From JAGRAX01 sp041391365 (GTDB lineage Bacteria > Bdellovibrionota_G > JALEGL01 > JAGRMV01), in the NCBI GenBank assembly GCA_041391365.1, contig JAWKOC010000004.1, forward strand, positions 1-64,000: DNA of 64,000 nucleotides, written 5' to 3'. Positions 51,155 through 59,660 of this stretch are shown here, piece after piece (position 1 is the stretch's first letter; each line of letters starts with the position of its first letter). Position numbers and translations under genes: made by a program. The notes beneath the pieces are model-generated. The model ran no database searches and was not told where the DNA came from. It worked only from the letters and a program-made list of their open reading frames with translations.

Positions 51155-51460
51155 ATGACAACACAAGAAAAAATTCAAAAACTGATCAGTGACAACAAAG
51201 TGCTGCTATTCATGAAGGGCAATCGTTTGATGCCCATGTGCGGTTTTTCGGGGGCTGTGATTCAGTGTTTGGAAAACGTAGGAGCAACCTATGAGACGGT
51301 CAATGTGCTTGAAGATGAAGAGATTCGTCAGGGCATCAAAGAGTTTTCGAACTGGCCCACGATTCCCCAGCTCTATGTGAATCAAAAATTCATCGGGGGA
51401 TGTGACATCGTTCGAGATCTGTTTGAGACCGGTGAGCTAAAAACGCTTCTTTCCGAATAG
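51155..51460 (+). CDS. grxD: Monothiol glutaredoxin, Grx4 type
   Basis: A 101-residue glutaredoxin with the CGFS active site (MPMCGFSGAV), the upstream Lys in LFMKGNR, and WPTIPQLYV plus GGCDIVRDL. It carries [2Fe-2S] clusters for delivery, working with BolA, whose gene is 27 bases upstream. A terminator follows. Confidence 0.97.
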   Translation: MTTQEKIQKLISDNKVLLFMKGNRLMPMCGFSGAVIQCLENVGATYETVNVLEDEEIRQGIKEFSNWPTIPQLYVNQKFIGGCDIVRDLFETGELKTLLSE

Positions 51461-51486
51461 ATCATCTGATCGTTGGAATTGTCTTG

Positions 51487-51522
51487 AAAGGCTAACCTTT
51501 TCATAAGGTTAGCCTTTTTTTT
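51487..51522 (+). terminator. Rho-independent terminator after grxD
   Basis: A 13-bp perfect stem (aaaggctaacctt / aaggttagccttt) with a 5-base loop followed by eight or nine Ts, 26 bases after the grxD stop. Confidence 0.92.
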
Positions 51523-51572
51523 CGCTCACTTTTGCAGGGTGACCGAAAATGATCCGGCACCAAATCCCCATT

Positions 51573-51615
51573 TTTGTACCGGGTACCAAATCGGCAAAAA
51601 GGTGCCAGGTACAAA
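51573..51615. repeat. REP-like imperfect palindrome
   Basis: tttgtaccgggtacc and ggtgccaggtacaaa are inverted with two mismatches around a 13-base loop. It is upstream of the first of two paired secreted-protein genes; a similar element follows that gene. Confidence 0.6.
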
Positions 51616-51713
51616 TCTATAAGAGATTTTTATTTTTTTTCTTGATTCATAAGAAATGTGTATTGTATGGAAAACGTAGCAAATGTTTTTTATCCATTTT
51701 TAGGGGGTCATTT

Positions 51714-52373
51714 ATGAAATCAGTCATTCAAGCCGTTGCCGTGGTTGCATTGGCAACTGTAACGGTGAGCACCAGCGCGTGGTCGCAAATCGAGGGAAAA
51801 GATTGGATTTTGGATCAGCAAACTGAACAGCGATCTAGATCTGTATCTGTGCAAAATCATGAAAATGAAACGGAAGGTCCTTTGAGCTTGTCCGATGTGC
51901 TGGAGCAATACAAGCTGGCGGACGATTCTGTCGCATCATGTACATTTTCGTATCGATATGTGTCTGGGCACAAGGGTTCGGGAGACCACCTGTATGCAGT
52001 CTACTCAACTGCAAAAGAAACTTGTGAGAAAGACAATCTTCAAGCTTGGTTGAATGAACCAAAAGGAACCTTGCAACACGTGTATGTGGTTTTGGAAAAA
52101 ACATCGGATAAGACTCTCCTTGCTTTGACCATCACACAAGCTCGTTTGTGGTCTGATGACAAGGTGGAGTGGACGAACGATGAAAAGACAAAAGCCACCA
52201 TCGATGTTGTGCAAGAGGATTGGGTGGAATTTGTAGAAGCATTGGTAACCCAGGCCAAGGCCTCTGGCAGTACCAACGCCCGTGGAACGGGAAGTTCAGC
52301 AACTTCTACGTTTGGGAAACCTTCCGGTTCATCGAACCTGGATGATCCAGATCACTATCCAAAAAATAGATAG
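51714..52373 (+). CDS. Secreted protein of unknown function, paralogue 1
   Basis: About 219 residues from ATG 51714, which has aggggg upstream. A signal peptide (AVVALATVTVSTSAWS) is followed by a soluble domain with two cysteines. Its second half (HVYVVLEK, TQARLWSDDKVEW, EDWVEFVEAL) aligns loosely with the next gene (SIHVVLVK, KQAIWYDDNFVRN, KTWYDLI). It ends in a Ser/Gly/Thr-rich tail. No family recognised. Confidence 0.7.
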   Translation: MKSVIQAVAVVALATVTVSTSAWSQIEGKDWILDQQTEQRSRSVSVQNHENETEGPLSLSDVLEQYKLADDSVASCTFSYRYVSGHKGSGDHLYAVYSTAKETCEKDNLQAWLNEPKGTLQHVYVVLEKTSDKTLLALTITQARLWSDDKVEWTNDEKTKATIDVVQEDWVEFVEALVTQAKASGSTNARGTGSSATSTFGKPSGSSNLDDPDHYPKNR

Positions 52374-52386
52374 TCATAAAACGTAT

Positions 52387-52428
52387 TCGATACCTGGTAC
52401 TTTTTGTGGAAAAAGGTGCCAGGTACGA
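52387..52428. repeat. REP-like imperfect palindrome
   Basis: tcgatacctggtactttttg is mirrored by aaaaaggtgccaggtacga with a few mismatches. It lies between the two paralogous secreted-protein genes, 14 bases after the first stop. Confidence 0.65.
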
Positions 52429-52449
52429 TTTGCAAATGAGAGGTAGAAT

Positions 52450-53016
52450 ATGAAAAAAATGGTTTGGGGAATCATCGTTCTGACTTTGGGGATGGTTGTG
52501 ACAACCGGAGAGTCTTTTGGTGGAGATTTAGATCAAACGATTCAAGCGGGGAGTGCGGTCGATAAAACTCTCACAACCGCGGATGACGGGTTATCTTTGA
52601 CAGGCCCTTTGTTGAAGGAACTCTCGAATGATTATACGCTTCGAAGCCAGGGCAAAAACGATTGTTTTGCTGAGCTTATGTTCGAAGTTAAAGAATATAA
52701 TGATAGAGACGGCATCGTGGGGTATCGTGGGAACTATCCGTGCGTTTCATTAGAAGATAGGACATACCAGGGCGATGATGATCGGCGGTTAAACCGATCG
52801 GCTATTTCGATCCACGTTGTCCTGGTAAAAATCGATGACCCATCGGTTACCCTGAGTCTCAAGATCAAACAGGCTATTTGGTACGACGATAATTTTGTTC
52901 GGAATACCACAGTAGACGGCAAAGGTGGATTCATCAGTCTTACCGAAAAAACTTGGTATGATCTTATTTTTAACCATTGGTGGCAAGTTGAGGCACCCGT
53001 CGTATCCGATTCGTAG
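52450..53016 (+). CDS. Secreted protein of unknown function, paralogue 2
   Basis: A 188-residue protein with a signal peptide (VWGIIVLTLGMVVTTGESFG), two cysteines in the middle, and an aromatic-rich C-terminus (WYDLIFNHWWQ). It is a distant relative of the upstream gene by matching strand order in the second half. Start ATG 52450 is preceded by gaggtagaat. Function unknown; likely periplasmic. Confidence 0.7.
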   Translation: MKKMVWGIIVLTLGMVVTTGESFGGDLDQTIQAGSAVDKTLTTADDGLSLTGPLLKELSNDYTLRSQGKNDCFAELMFEVKEYNDRDGIVGYRGNYPCVSLEDRTYQGDDDRRLNRSAISIHVVLVKIDDPSVTLSLKIKQAIWYDDNFVRNTTVDGKGGFISLTEKTWYDLIFNHWWQVEAPVVSDS

Positions 53017-53025
53017 ACATGCTTT

Positions 53026-53040
53026 TGGTGCCAGGCACCA
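53026..53040. repeat. REP-like short palindrome
   Basis: tggtgccaggcacca, a perfect palindrome about one central base, 10 bases after the second secreted-protein gene. Same core as the other palindromes at 40.8, 51.6 and 52.4 kb. Confidence 0.6.
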
Positions 53041-53047
53041 CAAATGC

Positions 53048-53079
53048 AAAAAAGAGAGCCTTCAGGCTCTCTTTTTTTT
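53048..53079. terminator. Bidirectional terminator
   Basis: A stem aaaaaagagagcc / ggctctctttttt with a ttca loop, with A- and T-runs on both sides, serving the convergent secreted-protein and MurU-like genes. It overlaps the predicted stop of the latter. Confidence 0.9.
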
Positions 53080-53810
53080 ACCTGCTCATCCAGGACAAGG
53101 GGTGGTTTTGCAGTTCGATCATCGCCTGCTGATAGAGATCGAGCTCTCCCAGGTCGATCCACCGCGCTTTTGTGGAGTGGGTCCGAATGGACAGCCCTTT
53201 GCGAAGCAGGGGAACACACATCTCGAATGATGCAAAAAGTTTCTTGCGAAGGCATGTAAGAAAACAACTCTTTGTTGATCAGGTGAATTCAAAACATTTC
53301 TTCTTTGATGGTGGGGACATTCGTGTTTTGGTAGGAGCTCAGAGCCGTGATGACGCCATCGGGTCCGATTCCCAGACTGGAATATCGATCGGGTTGAGCA
53401 TTGGGAATGGTGACCATCGTGACCAGAGCGCCGGACTTTTCGTGCGTTTGGGCGACCTTGCGTAGATCGACCTCACACAAAAAGTCACAATTGATCACCC
53501 ACACATGTTGGCCTTTCACAAAGGACTGCATGCCTGCGATGCCGCCGCCCGTGCCTCGAAGCGTTTTCTCCTCGAACAATGTCAGTGGCAGTGGGAATTC
53601 TTGGCGTTGATGCTCCTGATAAAAAGCTTCTTTGCCATGATGAACATTGCAAGCGACCTCCTGAACCCCAAAAAATCGAAGATAGTCGCAGCTCCAATCC
53701 AACATGCGACGATCCAACAAGGGAAGAATGGATTTGGGTTTGTCGAGGGTGAGGGGTCTCATGCGCGTGGAAAGCCCCGCATTGAGGATCATGGCCTGCG
53801 TTGAAATCAA
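53078..53810 (-). pseudogene. murU: MurU-like nucleotidyltransferase, interrupted
   Basis: A sugar-1-phosphate nucleotidyltransferase (AMILNAGLSTRMRPLTLDKPK, GTGGGIAGM, NCDF). It resembles N-acetylmuramate-1-phosphate uridylyltransferase MurU, and lies in the usual place after an AmgK-like kinase. The frame meets a TGA at 53291-53289 after EEMF. Beyond it, the same frame continues with homologous sequence (IHLINKELFSYMPSQETF), then shifts after DVCS at a CCCC run into LLRKGLSIRTHSTKARWIDLGE. Without correction it is a 173-residue product of a roughly 240-residue family. Either a decayed gene or sequence errors. Confidence 0.75.
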
Positions 53811-54840
53811 ATCACCTCCAGCAAAGCCGGTTCGAGCAAGGTTTTGAGCGGACTCAACTCAGGATAGCGACCGAAATTTTCTCGGATGTATTTGGCCAGT
53901 CGTGGCGTGTCGGCCAAGTACCTGGGGTTGTGTTTGACTTTGTCGATGTAAAAAAATCGGCCAAAAGCTTTGAGGTTGCGTTGGATGCTGATCCAATCCA
54001 CGTTTCGAATCATTTCTTGTGGTGACACCGAGACATGGCGATCACGGTTCCATGCTTTGGCAAAATTTTCGAGCAGCGTTTCGATCACCCTCCGATCCAG
54101 TTCGATGTAAGCGTCTTTGAGAAGCGAAGCCAAATCATAATAGATCGGAGCCAAAAGCGCGTCTTGAAAATCAATGACCCCGATGCGTTTGTCGGGCGTG
54201 ACAATCAGATTTCGGCTGTGGAAATCTCGATGGCAAAACACATTCTCCCATGACAAATACATGGTTGTGAGTTTGGCAAACTCCGCTCGAAGTTCACGAA
54301 GAAGATTTTGATTGTGAGAGGATGATTCTGACAAACCATACTCCAGATAGTGATCAAATTCCCATGTGTACAAAAACTCATTGTAGGTTCGCTCAAAGGC
54401 AACGGACGCGCCCGTGGCGGGAATGGAAGAAAGTTTGAGAAGCTCTTGCAAACTTTTTTCGTACCATTGGATCTGATGTTCGGTTTTTTGTCCCTGCACT
54501 TCATTCACCAGCAATTGATCTCCAAAATCTTCGAGCAAGAGCAATCCCAGTTCTCGATCCACGCGGTGGATGATGGGTACATGCACATGGTTGTGCATCA
54601 GAAGTCTTCCGATGTCGACAAAGGGAATTTCTTTGCTTTGGGTATTTTTGTCGGTCACTTCTTCTGCCAGGGACGAGGCCTCCCCCACGGGCATGGCCAT
54701 CACGATGAGATTTCGGTCGGCAAATGTGGCACGATAATACATGCGACTGGAGGCATCCCTTGGATGGCCTGGAGTGTGCAATCTGCCTGAGGGAATTGGG
54801 TTTGCAACCAGTGTTGGATATCTTCAAATCCTTGAATCAT
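53807..54840 (-). CDS. amgK: AmgK-like N-acetylmuramate/N-acetylglucosamine kinase (one frameshift)
   Basis: An aminoglycoside-phosphotransferase-fold sugar kinase of about 340 residues. Motifs: GDASSRMYYRATF, LLLLEDFGDQLL, the Brenner motif HRDFHSRNLIV and the IDFQDALLAPIYYDL metal site. In cell-wall recycling AmgK makes MurNAc-1-phosphate for MurU. The N-terminal 30 residues (MIQGFEDIQHWLQ) are in another frame: one G is missing at GGG near 54765. The downstream gene overlaps by 4 bases. Confidence 0.82.
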
Positions 54841-54930
54841 CGAAATAGGCTATGTCATGCCTGACCGTTTGACAAAAACTTTTGATTTCTTGACTTCACG
54901 TCTCAAACCTTCGATAGATGGTAACCAATC

Positions 54931-55920
54931 ATGGCACATTCATCCCCCGTTTCCCATCGACCTTCCGTTTCTCATTTTTTCAAAGAAAAAATTTTGCCCA
55001 AACTGGCCATGATGGTGGTGGGTGTCCCGGACCAGGGGTTTGGCTCCATTGATCTGACCAATCGTTGCAATCTACGTTGCAAACACTGCTATTTTTATGA
55101 ACAAGATGTTCCGGAAGAGTTTGATGACGAAGCCTGGAAAGCAAAGTTTCAGGAGTTGAGTTCAGGTCCGAAAAAACTGTGGGCCATGACGTGGGTGGGG
55201 GGAGAACCGCTTCTCCGAAAAGATCTGATCGCCTATGGAAAACAGTTCTTCCGACACAATCTCGTGGTTACCAATGGATTGATCACTCTACCCGATTGGG
55301 AAGAAGTCCATTTTCATATTTCTCTGGATGGGGATGAGCAGGCGCACGAATCCATGCGCAATCAAAAAGGCATTTACAAGCAAATCATGAAAAATGCCGA
55401 TCGACCCGAGTTACAGGTGGTCATGGCCTATTGCGTTTCCTCCCTCAATGCAGATTGCATCGAAAACGTTTTGGAGGAATGGAAAGATGTAGGGATCAAA
55501 GGATTTTTGTTTAGTTTTTATACACCCATTGAGAGCATCAAAGATCCCTTGTTTCCGGGGTGGGAGCGTCGCGATCAAATCATTGATCGACTGATCGAGC
55601 TCAAAAAAACCACGTATGGAAGTTTCATCCAAAACGACGTCCGAACTCTGGAATTGATGAAGAGCGGAGAATCCAAAAAAGTCACCGACAATTGTATGTT
55701 CATGAAAAAGGGATTTTCTCTTGACCCTGTTGGACACCGCAAATCCAAATGCATGATGGGAGACAAAGCCGACTGTGATCGATGTGGTTGCATTGTGCCG
55801 TTTCACCTTCATCGAAAAACGGAAAAGAAAACCATTGTAAAAGATTTGCTGAATGACACGCGCACCTATTGGTCTCAAAAGGACGATCAAAAAAATCACA
55901 GCACCGTGGGCCAAGCATGA
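54931..55920 (+). CDS. Radical SAM protein
   Basis: A 329-residue radical SAM enzyme with the CxxxCxxC cluster motif (CNLRCKHCYF), a WVGGEPLLRKD GGE-like block, and a C-terminal cysteine group (CMMGDKADCDRCGC) that could bind an accessory cluster. Overall pattern recalls the HpnH-like/SPASM-like branch, but substrate cannot be assigned. It overlaps the next small gene by 4 bases, indicating coupling. Confidence 0.85.
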   Translation: MAHSSPVSHRPSVSHFFKEKILPKLAMMVVGVPDQGFGSIDLTNRCNLRCKHCYFYEQDVPEEFDDEAWKAKFQELSSGPKKLWAMTWVGGEPLLRKDLIAYGKQFFRHNLVVTNGLITLPDWEEVHFHISLDGDEQAHESMRNQKGIYKQIMKNADRPELQVVMAYCVSSLNADCIENVLEEWKDVGIKGFLFSFYTPIESIKDPLFPGWERRDQIIDRLIELKKTTYGSFIQNDVRTLELMKSGESKKVTDNCMFMKKGFSLDPVGHRKSKCMMGDKADCDRCGCIVPFHLHRKTEKKTIVKDLLNDTRTYWSQKDDQKNHSTVGQA

Positions 55921-56168
55921 TTGCACAACGAAACCAAGAAGGCATGGAGTTGGTGGTGGATCAGCAGGTTTTTTCTTTTGATACGGCCCAAAGCAATCAA
56001 TTGATTCGGGCCGCTCGCATGAACACCTGGCCGCAGTTCAAAGCCATGCTCGAAAAAAAAAGCGGTGAGGATTGGTCGATCCTTGAAGCACGCATGGACG
56101 AGATGGAAAAAAACCAACAATGGCGGTTGAAAGAAACCATCGCCCGATTTTCTACCTTTGATGAATAG
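55917..56168 (+). CDS. Small protein coupled to radical SAM gene
   Basis: An 83-residue soluble, charged protein starting in an ATGA overlap with the radical SAM gene. No signal peptide, no cysteine, and no precursor-peptide features such as a leader/core boundary. No family recognised; a partner or adaptor of the enzyme is only suggested by coupling. Confidence 0.55.
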   Translation: MIAQRNQEGMELVVDQQVFSFDTAQSNQLIRAARMNTWPQFKAMLEKKSGEDWSILEARMDEMEKNQQWRLKETIARFSTFDE

Positions 56169-56221
56169 AGTCCTAAGGTGAGCAAATGTTTTTTTGTGTA
56201 GAGTTGGCGTAGGAGAGATTC

Positions 56222-56404
56222 ATGTTCAAATTTTTTGGATTGATTTGTTTGCTGATGTTGGTTGCGGTTCTGGTCTTGTCGGCCTATGCATTGTTTGGCA
56301 AGGTTTCCAAAGACAGGATTTTTTTGGTCTCTACGACGGTTCTGGGCCTGATGGCTGGACTTACGGTGCTTTGCTCAATCATTGCACTTTCGTATCAGAG
56401 TTGA
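56222..56404 (+). CDS. Two-helix small membrane protein
   Basis: A 60-residue protein with two hydrophobic segments (LICLLMLVAVLVLSAYALF and STTVLGLMAGLTVLCSIIAL) and a short charged loop. ATG 56222 has taggagag upstream, so it is likely real. No family recognised. It stands just upstream of ffh. Confidence 0.55.
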   Translation: MFKFFGLICLLMLVAVLVLSAYALFGKVSKDRIFLVSTTVLGLMAGLTVLCSIIALSYQS

Positions 56405-56437
56405 AGTTTTTGACCTTCTGTACTACAAGCTTCGATC

Positions 56438-57774
56438 ATGTTTGATCGTCTTCAAGAAAAAATTTCCGGTTCCATCCAAAAAATTCGGGGCCATGGCACC
56501 ATCACCGAGGCCAACATCGCGGACACCATCGAGGAAGTCCGCAAAAGCCTTTTGGAGGCGGATGTCCAGTACAAGGTTGTACAGTCATTTGTCGACAGTG
56601 TGAGGGAAAAAGCCCTGGGGGAAGACGTTCTGTTGGGAGTTGAGCCTGGCCAGCAATTGATTCGCATTTTTTCTCAGGAGCTCATTCGCATCTTGGGAGG
56701 GGAGACTCCTCAGATTCCTTCTCCATCCAAAGGACCGCTGAAAGTGCTTTTGGTGGGGCTTCAAGGAACGGGGAAAACCACCTCAGCCGCCAAATTGGCC
56801 CTGCATTTTCGCGATGAAAAGAAAAAAATTCCTCTTCTTGTGCCTGCTGATTTGTCTCGGCCTGCCGCTCGCGAGCAGTTGATCACGCTCGCCAAAGAAA
56901 ATGGACTCGGGGTATTGGAAGCCGAATCCCGCAATGCCATGGAGGTTTGCAAACTGGCCCTAGAAAAGCAAAAGGGACGAGAAATCAATGGCGATGTCAT
57001 GATTTTTGATAGCGCTGGACGATTGGCCATCGATGATGCGCTGATGGAAGAACTTGCCAAGGTCAAAGCGATCATTGAGCCGGATTTGGTGCTCTATGTA
57101 CTGGACGCGATGGCGGGGCAGGATGCGGTGCGAACGGCGCAGACCTTTGGAGAAAAAATTGGCTTTGATGGTGTGATCCTGACCAAAATGGATGGGGATG
57201 CTCGAGGGGGCTCGGCGCTTTCGGTCAAGCTGGTGACCGGCAAACCCCTGTATTTCCTGGGAACCAGCGAAAAGGTCCAGGGACTTGAGCCTGTGTATCC
57301 AGATCGATTGGCCTCCCGCATTTTGGGATTTGGGGACATTCTTTCTCTGGTGGAAAAGGCGCAAAAAGCCTTTGATGAGAAGCAATCGGCACGATTGGCC
57401 CAAAAGCTTCGCAAAAACCAGTTCACGATCGAGGATTTTTGGAGCAGTTGGAATCCATGGAAAAAATGGGGTCCATGTCTGATCTTATGGGCATGTTGCC
57501 GGGCGGAGCCAAAATGAAACAAGCCCTGGCCGGAGGGTTACCGGAAAAAGAAATCAAAAAAACCAAGGTGATCATTTCTTCGATGACCCAGCAGGAACGA
57601 AGAAACCACCAGATCATCAATGGTAGCCGCAGACTCCGCATTGCCAAGGGAAGCGGGACTTCGGTTCAGGATGTAAACCGATTTTTGAAACAGTTCCTTC
57701 AGGCTCGAACCATGATGTCTCGGATTTCCAAAATGGGGGTCAAGGGCATGCGCAGAGGCGGGGGCTTTTTTTAG
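56438..57774 (+). CDS. ffh: Signal recognition particle protein Ffh (one frameshift)
   Basis: The SRP54 GTPase, about 445 residues. N domain and G domain are present (GLQGTGKTTSAAKLALHF, DSAGR, TKMDGDARGG). The M domain is in another frame after QFTIED: a run of five Ts near 57436 should be six to continue EDFLEQLESMEKMGSMSDLM. The M domain includes GGLPEKEIKKTKVIISSMT and RRLRIAKGSGTSVQDVNRFL. Since Ffh is essential, a sequence error is the likely explanation. ffs is at 23.4 kb; rpsP follows. Confidence 0.9.
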
Positions 57775-57875
57775 GCCCAGTTTGGAGTTGCTGACGCCTT
57801 TGAGAAGAATGTGAATCCAAAGAGTAATTTTCACTTGATTTTCAGGGGCATTAGGGGGTATTAGGTCGACTGATT

Positions 57876-58130
57876 ATGGTAACGATTCGATTAAGCAGAC
57901 ACGGAATGAAAAAAGTTCCGTTATATAAAGTGGTTGTGGCAGATTCTCGTTCTGGACGTGATGGACGAGTCATTGAGTATTTGGGCAATTATGATCCCAA
58001 ACATCCAGAAGCTTTGGGTACGGTGAAACAAGATCGCGTAACCTATTGGATTTCCCAAGGTGCAAAGCCAAGTCTGGCCGTTGATAAAATGCTCAAACGA
58101 GCAAGCAAAAAAACTGCTGCTACTGCATAG
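57876..58130 (+). CDS. rpsP: 30S ribosomal protein S16
   Basis: An 84-residue S16, standard length (VTIRLSRHGMKKVPLYKVVV, ADSRSGRDGRVIEYLGNYDP). First of the S16-KhpA-RimM-TrmD-L19 group. Confidence 0.97.
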   Translation: MVTIRLSRHGMKKVPLYKVVVADSRSGRDGRVIEYLGNYDPKHPEALGTVKQDRVTYWISQGAKPSLAVDKMLKRASKKTAATA

Positions 58131-58183
58131 TGTACAGTAGACTGTACAAGCTAATAACAAGTTGATGAATGTGAGTGTGGAAG

Positions 58184-58414
58184 ATGAAAGAGTTATTAGA
58201 ATTGATTGTCAAACAGCTGGTAGATAAACCTGAAGATGTGTCTGTGAATGAAGTCGCGGGCGAGCAAACCTCTGTGTTTGAGCTGAGAGTCAACAAAGAA
58301 GATTTGGGCAAAATCATTGGAAAACAAGGACGCACGGCGAAGGCCATTCGTACCCTCCTCAGTGCGGCTGCGGTGAAAGACTCCAAGCGAGTCATGTTGG
58401 AAATCATTGACTGA
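58184..58414 (+). CDS. khpA: KH-domain RNA-binding protein KhpA
   Basis: A 76-residue single KH-domain protein (ELLELIVKQLVDKPEDVSV, then LGKIIGKQGRTAKAIRTLL with the GxxG loop). ATG 58184 has gtggaag upstream; GTG 58175 is an alternative. It overlaps rimM by 8 bases. Confidence 0.95.
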   Translation: MKELLELIVKQLVDKPEDVSVNEVAGEQTSVFELRVNKEDLGKIIGKQGRTAKAIRTLLSAAAVKDSKRVMLEIID

Positions 58415-58952
58415 TTCGTCCACGAAGAACCAAAAACCAAACTCGATCCATGTTCCTGTAGGTCGTCTTGGTCGAACCAAGGGACTCAAGGGATGGCTGC
58501 GTTTGCAGCTTTTTAACCCTGAGTCTGATGTGCTCGATCACTGTGTACACTATCGTTTGGAAACCCAGGATCAAAAGGATTTCCAAGCCAACTTAAAAAA
58601 ACACAAACCCGAAAAAGACCATCATATGGTGCTCTGGGAAGACTTTGAAAATGTCGATGTAGCTCGAACTTTGACGGGGGCTGTGGTGTCCGTTCTTCGA
58701 GAGGATTTGCCTGCTCTTTCCAAGGGCCAATATTATCATGTGGATTTGATTGGCTCAGAGGTATTTGACTTGGAAAAAAACCGCTTGGGGAAGCTCGTAC
58801 AAATTTTGTCGACGGCCTCGAACGATGTGTGGAGCATTGTCGATGGGAAGCAAGAGCTCCTCATACCTGATCTTCCGGGTGTCGTGGTGAGTGTGGATGT
58901 GCAAAGCAAAACCATCGTGATTGACCCTCCTGTGTACGTCGATGAAGTTTGA
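58407..58952 (+). CDS. rimM: 16S rRNA processing protein RimM
   Basis: A 181-residue ribosome maturation factor binding S19. The N-terminal domain (VPVGRLGRTKGLKGWLRL) and the PRC-barrel (YYHVDLIGSEVFD, VWSIVDGKQELLIPDLPGVVVSVDV) are present. TTG start overlapping khpA. It overlaps trmD by 11 bases. Confidence 0.95.
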   Translation: MTDSSTKNQKPNSIHVPVGRLGRTKGLKGWLRLQLFNPESDVLDHCVHYRLETQDQKDFQANLKKHKPEKDHHMVLWEDFENVDVARTLTGAVVSVLREDLPALSKGQYYHVDLIGSEVFDLEKNRLGKLVQILSTASNDVWSIVDGKQELLIPDLPGVVVSVDVQSKTIVIDPPVYVDEV

Positions 58953-59655
58953 TGTGATCAGTTTGTTTCCTGAGGCCTTCGGGGCTTTGGGAGTCTCCAA
59001 AATCTGGAAAAATGCCATTGATGCAGGATTGATAGAGCTTAGGCTTCATGATCTACGAGATTTCGGTTTGGGTCCTCATAAAACTGTGGATGATACTCCC
59101 TACGGGGGTGGAGAGGGGATGCTGCTCAAAGTGGAGCCTTTGGTGGCGGCCTTGGAGTCGATTCCGCGAACGGAGACCAGTCGAGTTCTTTGCATGAGCC
59201 CTCAAGGAAAAGCCTTCGATCAGACGCTGGCCCAGGAATGGTCTGACATGGACCATGTCATCCTGATTTGTGGCCGATATGAGGGTTTTGATGAGCGTTT
59301 TTTGGAGCACTGGGTCGATGAATGTGTGTCCATTGGTGATTATGTTCTGTCGGGGGGCGAGCTTGCTGCCATGGTGGTGATGGATACCTTGTCCAGATTG
59401 ATCCCTGGGGTGGTGGGAGAGCCGGTTTCGGTCTCCAATGATAGTTTTAGTCGAGGAAGCCTCAAATACCCCCAATATACCCGCCCCGAGGATTTTCGTG
59501 GTCACAGGGTCCCTCAGGTCCTGCTCTCCGGAAATCATCAAAAAATTCAGCAGTGGAGAGAAGAAATCTCTCATTTAAGGACTTTACAAAAACGTCCAGA
59601 TCTTTTAAAAGACCGGAACGCCAAGAATACAGGCTTGAAGAAGAAAGAAAAATAA
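58942..59655 (+). CDS. trmD: tRNA (guanine37-N1)-methyltransferase
   Basis: A 237-residue SPOUT methyltransferase (MKFDVISLFPEAFGALG, LRDFGLGPHKTVDDTPYGGG, LICGRYEGFDERF, SIGDYVLSGGELAAMV). It methylates G37 of several tRNAs to prevent frameshifts. ATG 58942 lies inside rimM. Confidence 0.97.
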   Translation: MKFDVISLFPEAFGALGVSKIWKNAIDAGLIELRLHDLRDFGLGPHKTVDDTPYGGGEGMLLKVEPLVAALESIPRTETSRVLCMSPQGKAFDQTLAQEWSDMDHVILICGRYEGFDERFLEHWVDECVSIGDYVLSGGELAAMVVMDTLSRLIPGVVGEPVSVSNDSFSRGSLKYPQYTRPEDFRGHRVPQVLLSGNHQKIQQWREEISHLRTLQKRPDLLKDRNAKNTGLKKKEK

Positions 59656-59660
59656 GGATA

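Noticed and set aside
53289..53291. TGA read as an amino acid (recoding)
   Set aside because: TGA acts as a normal stop in several overlaps in this window (for example ATGA junctions), so recoding is unlikely.
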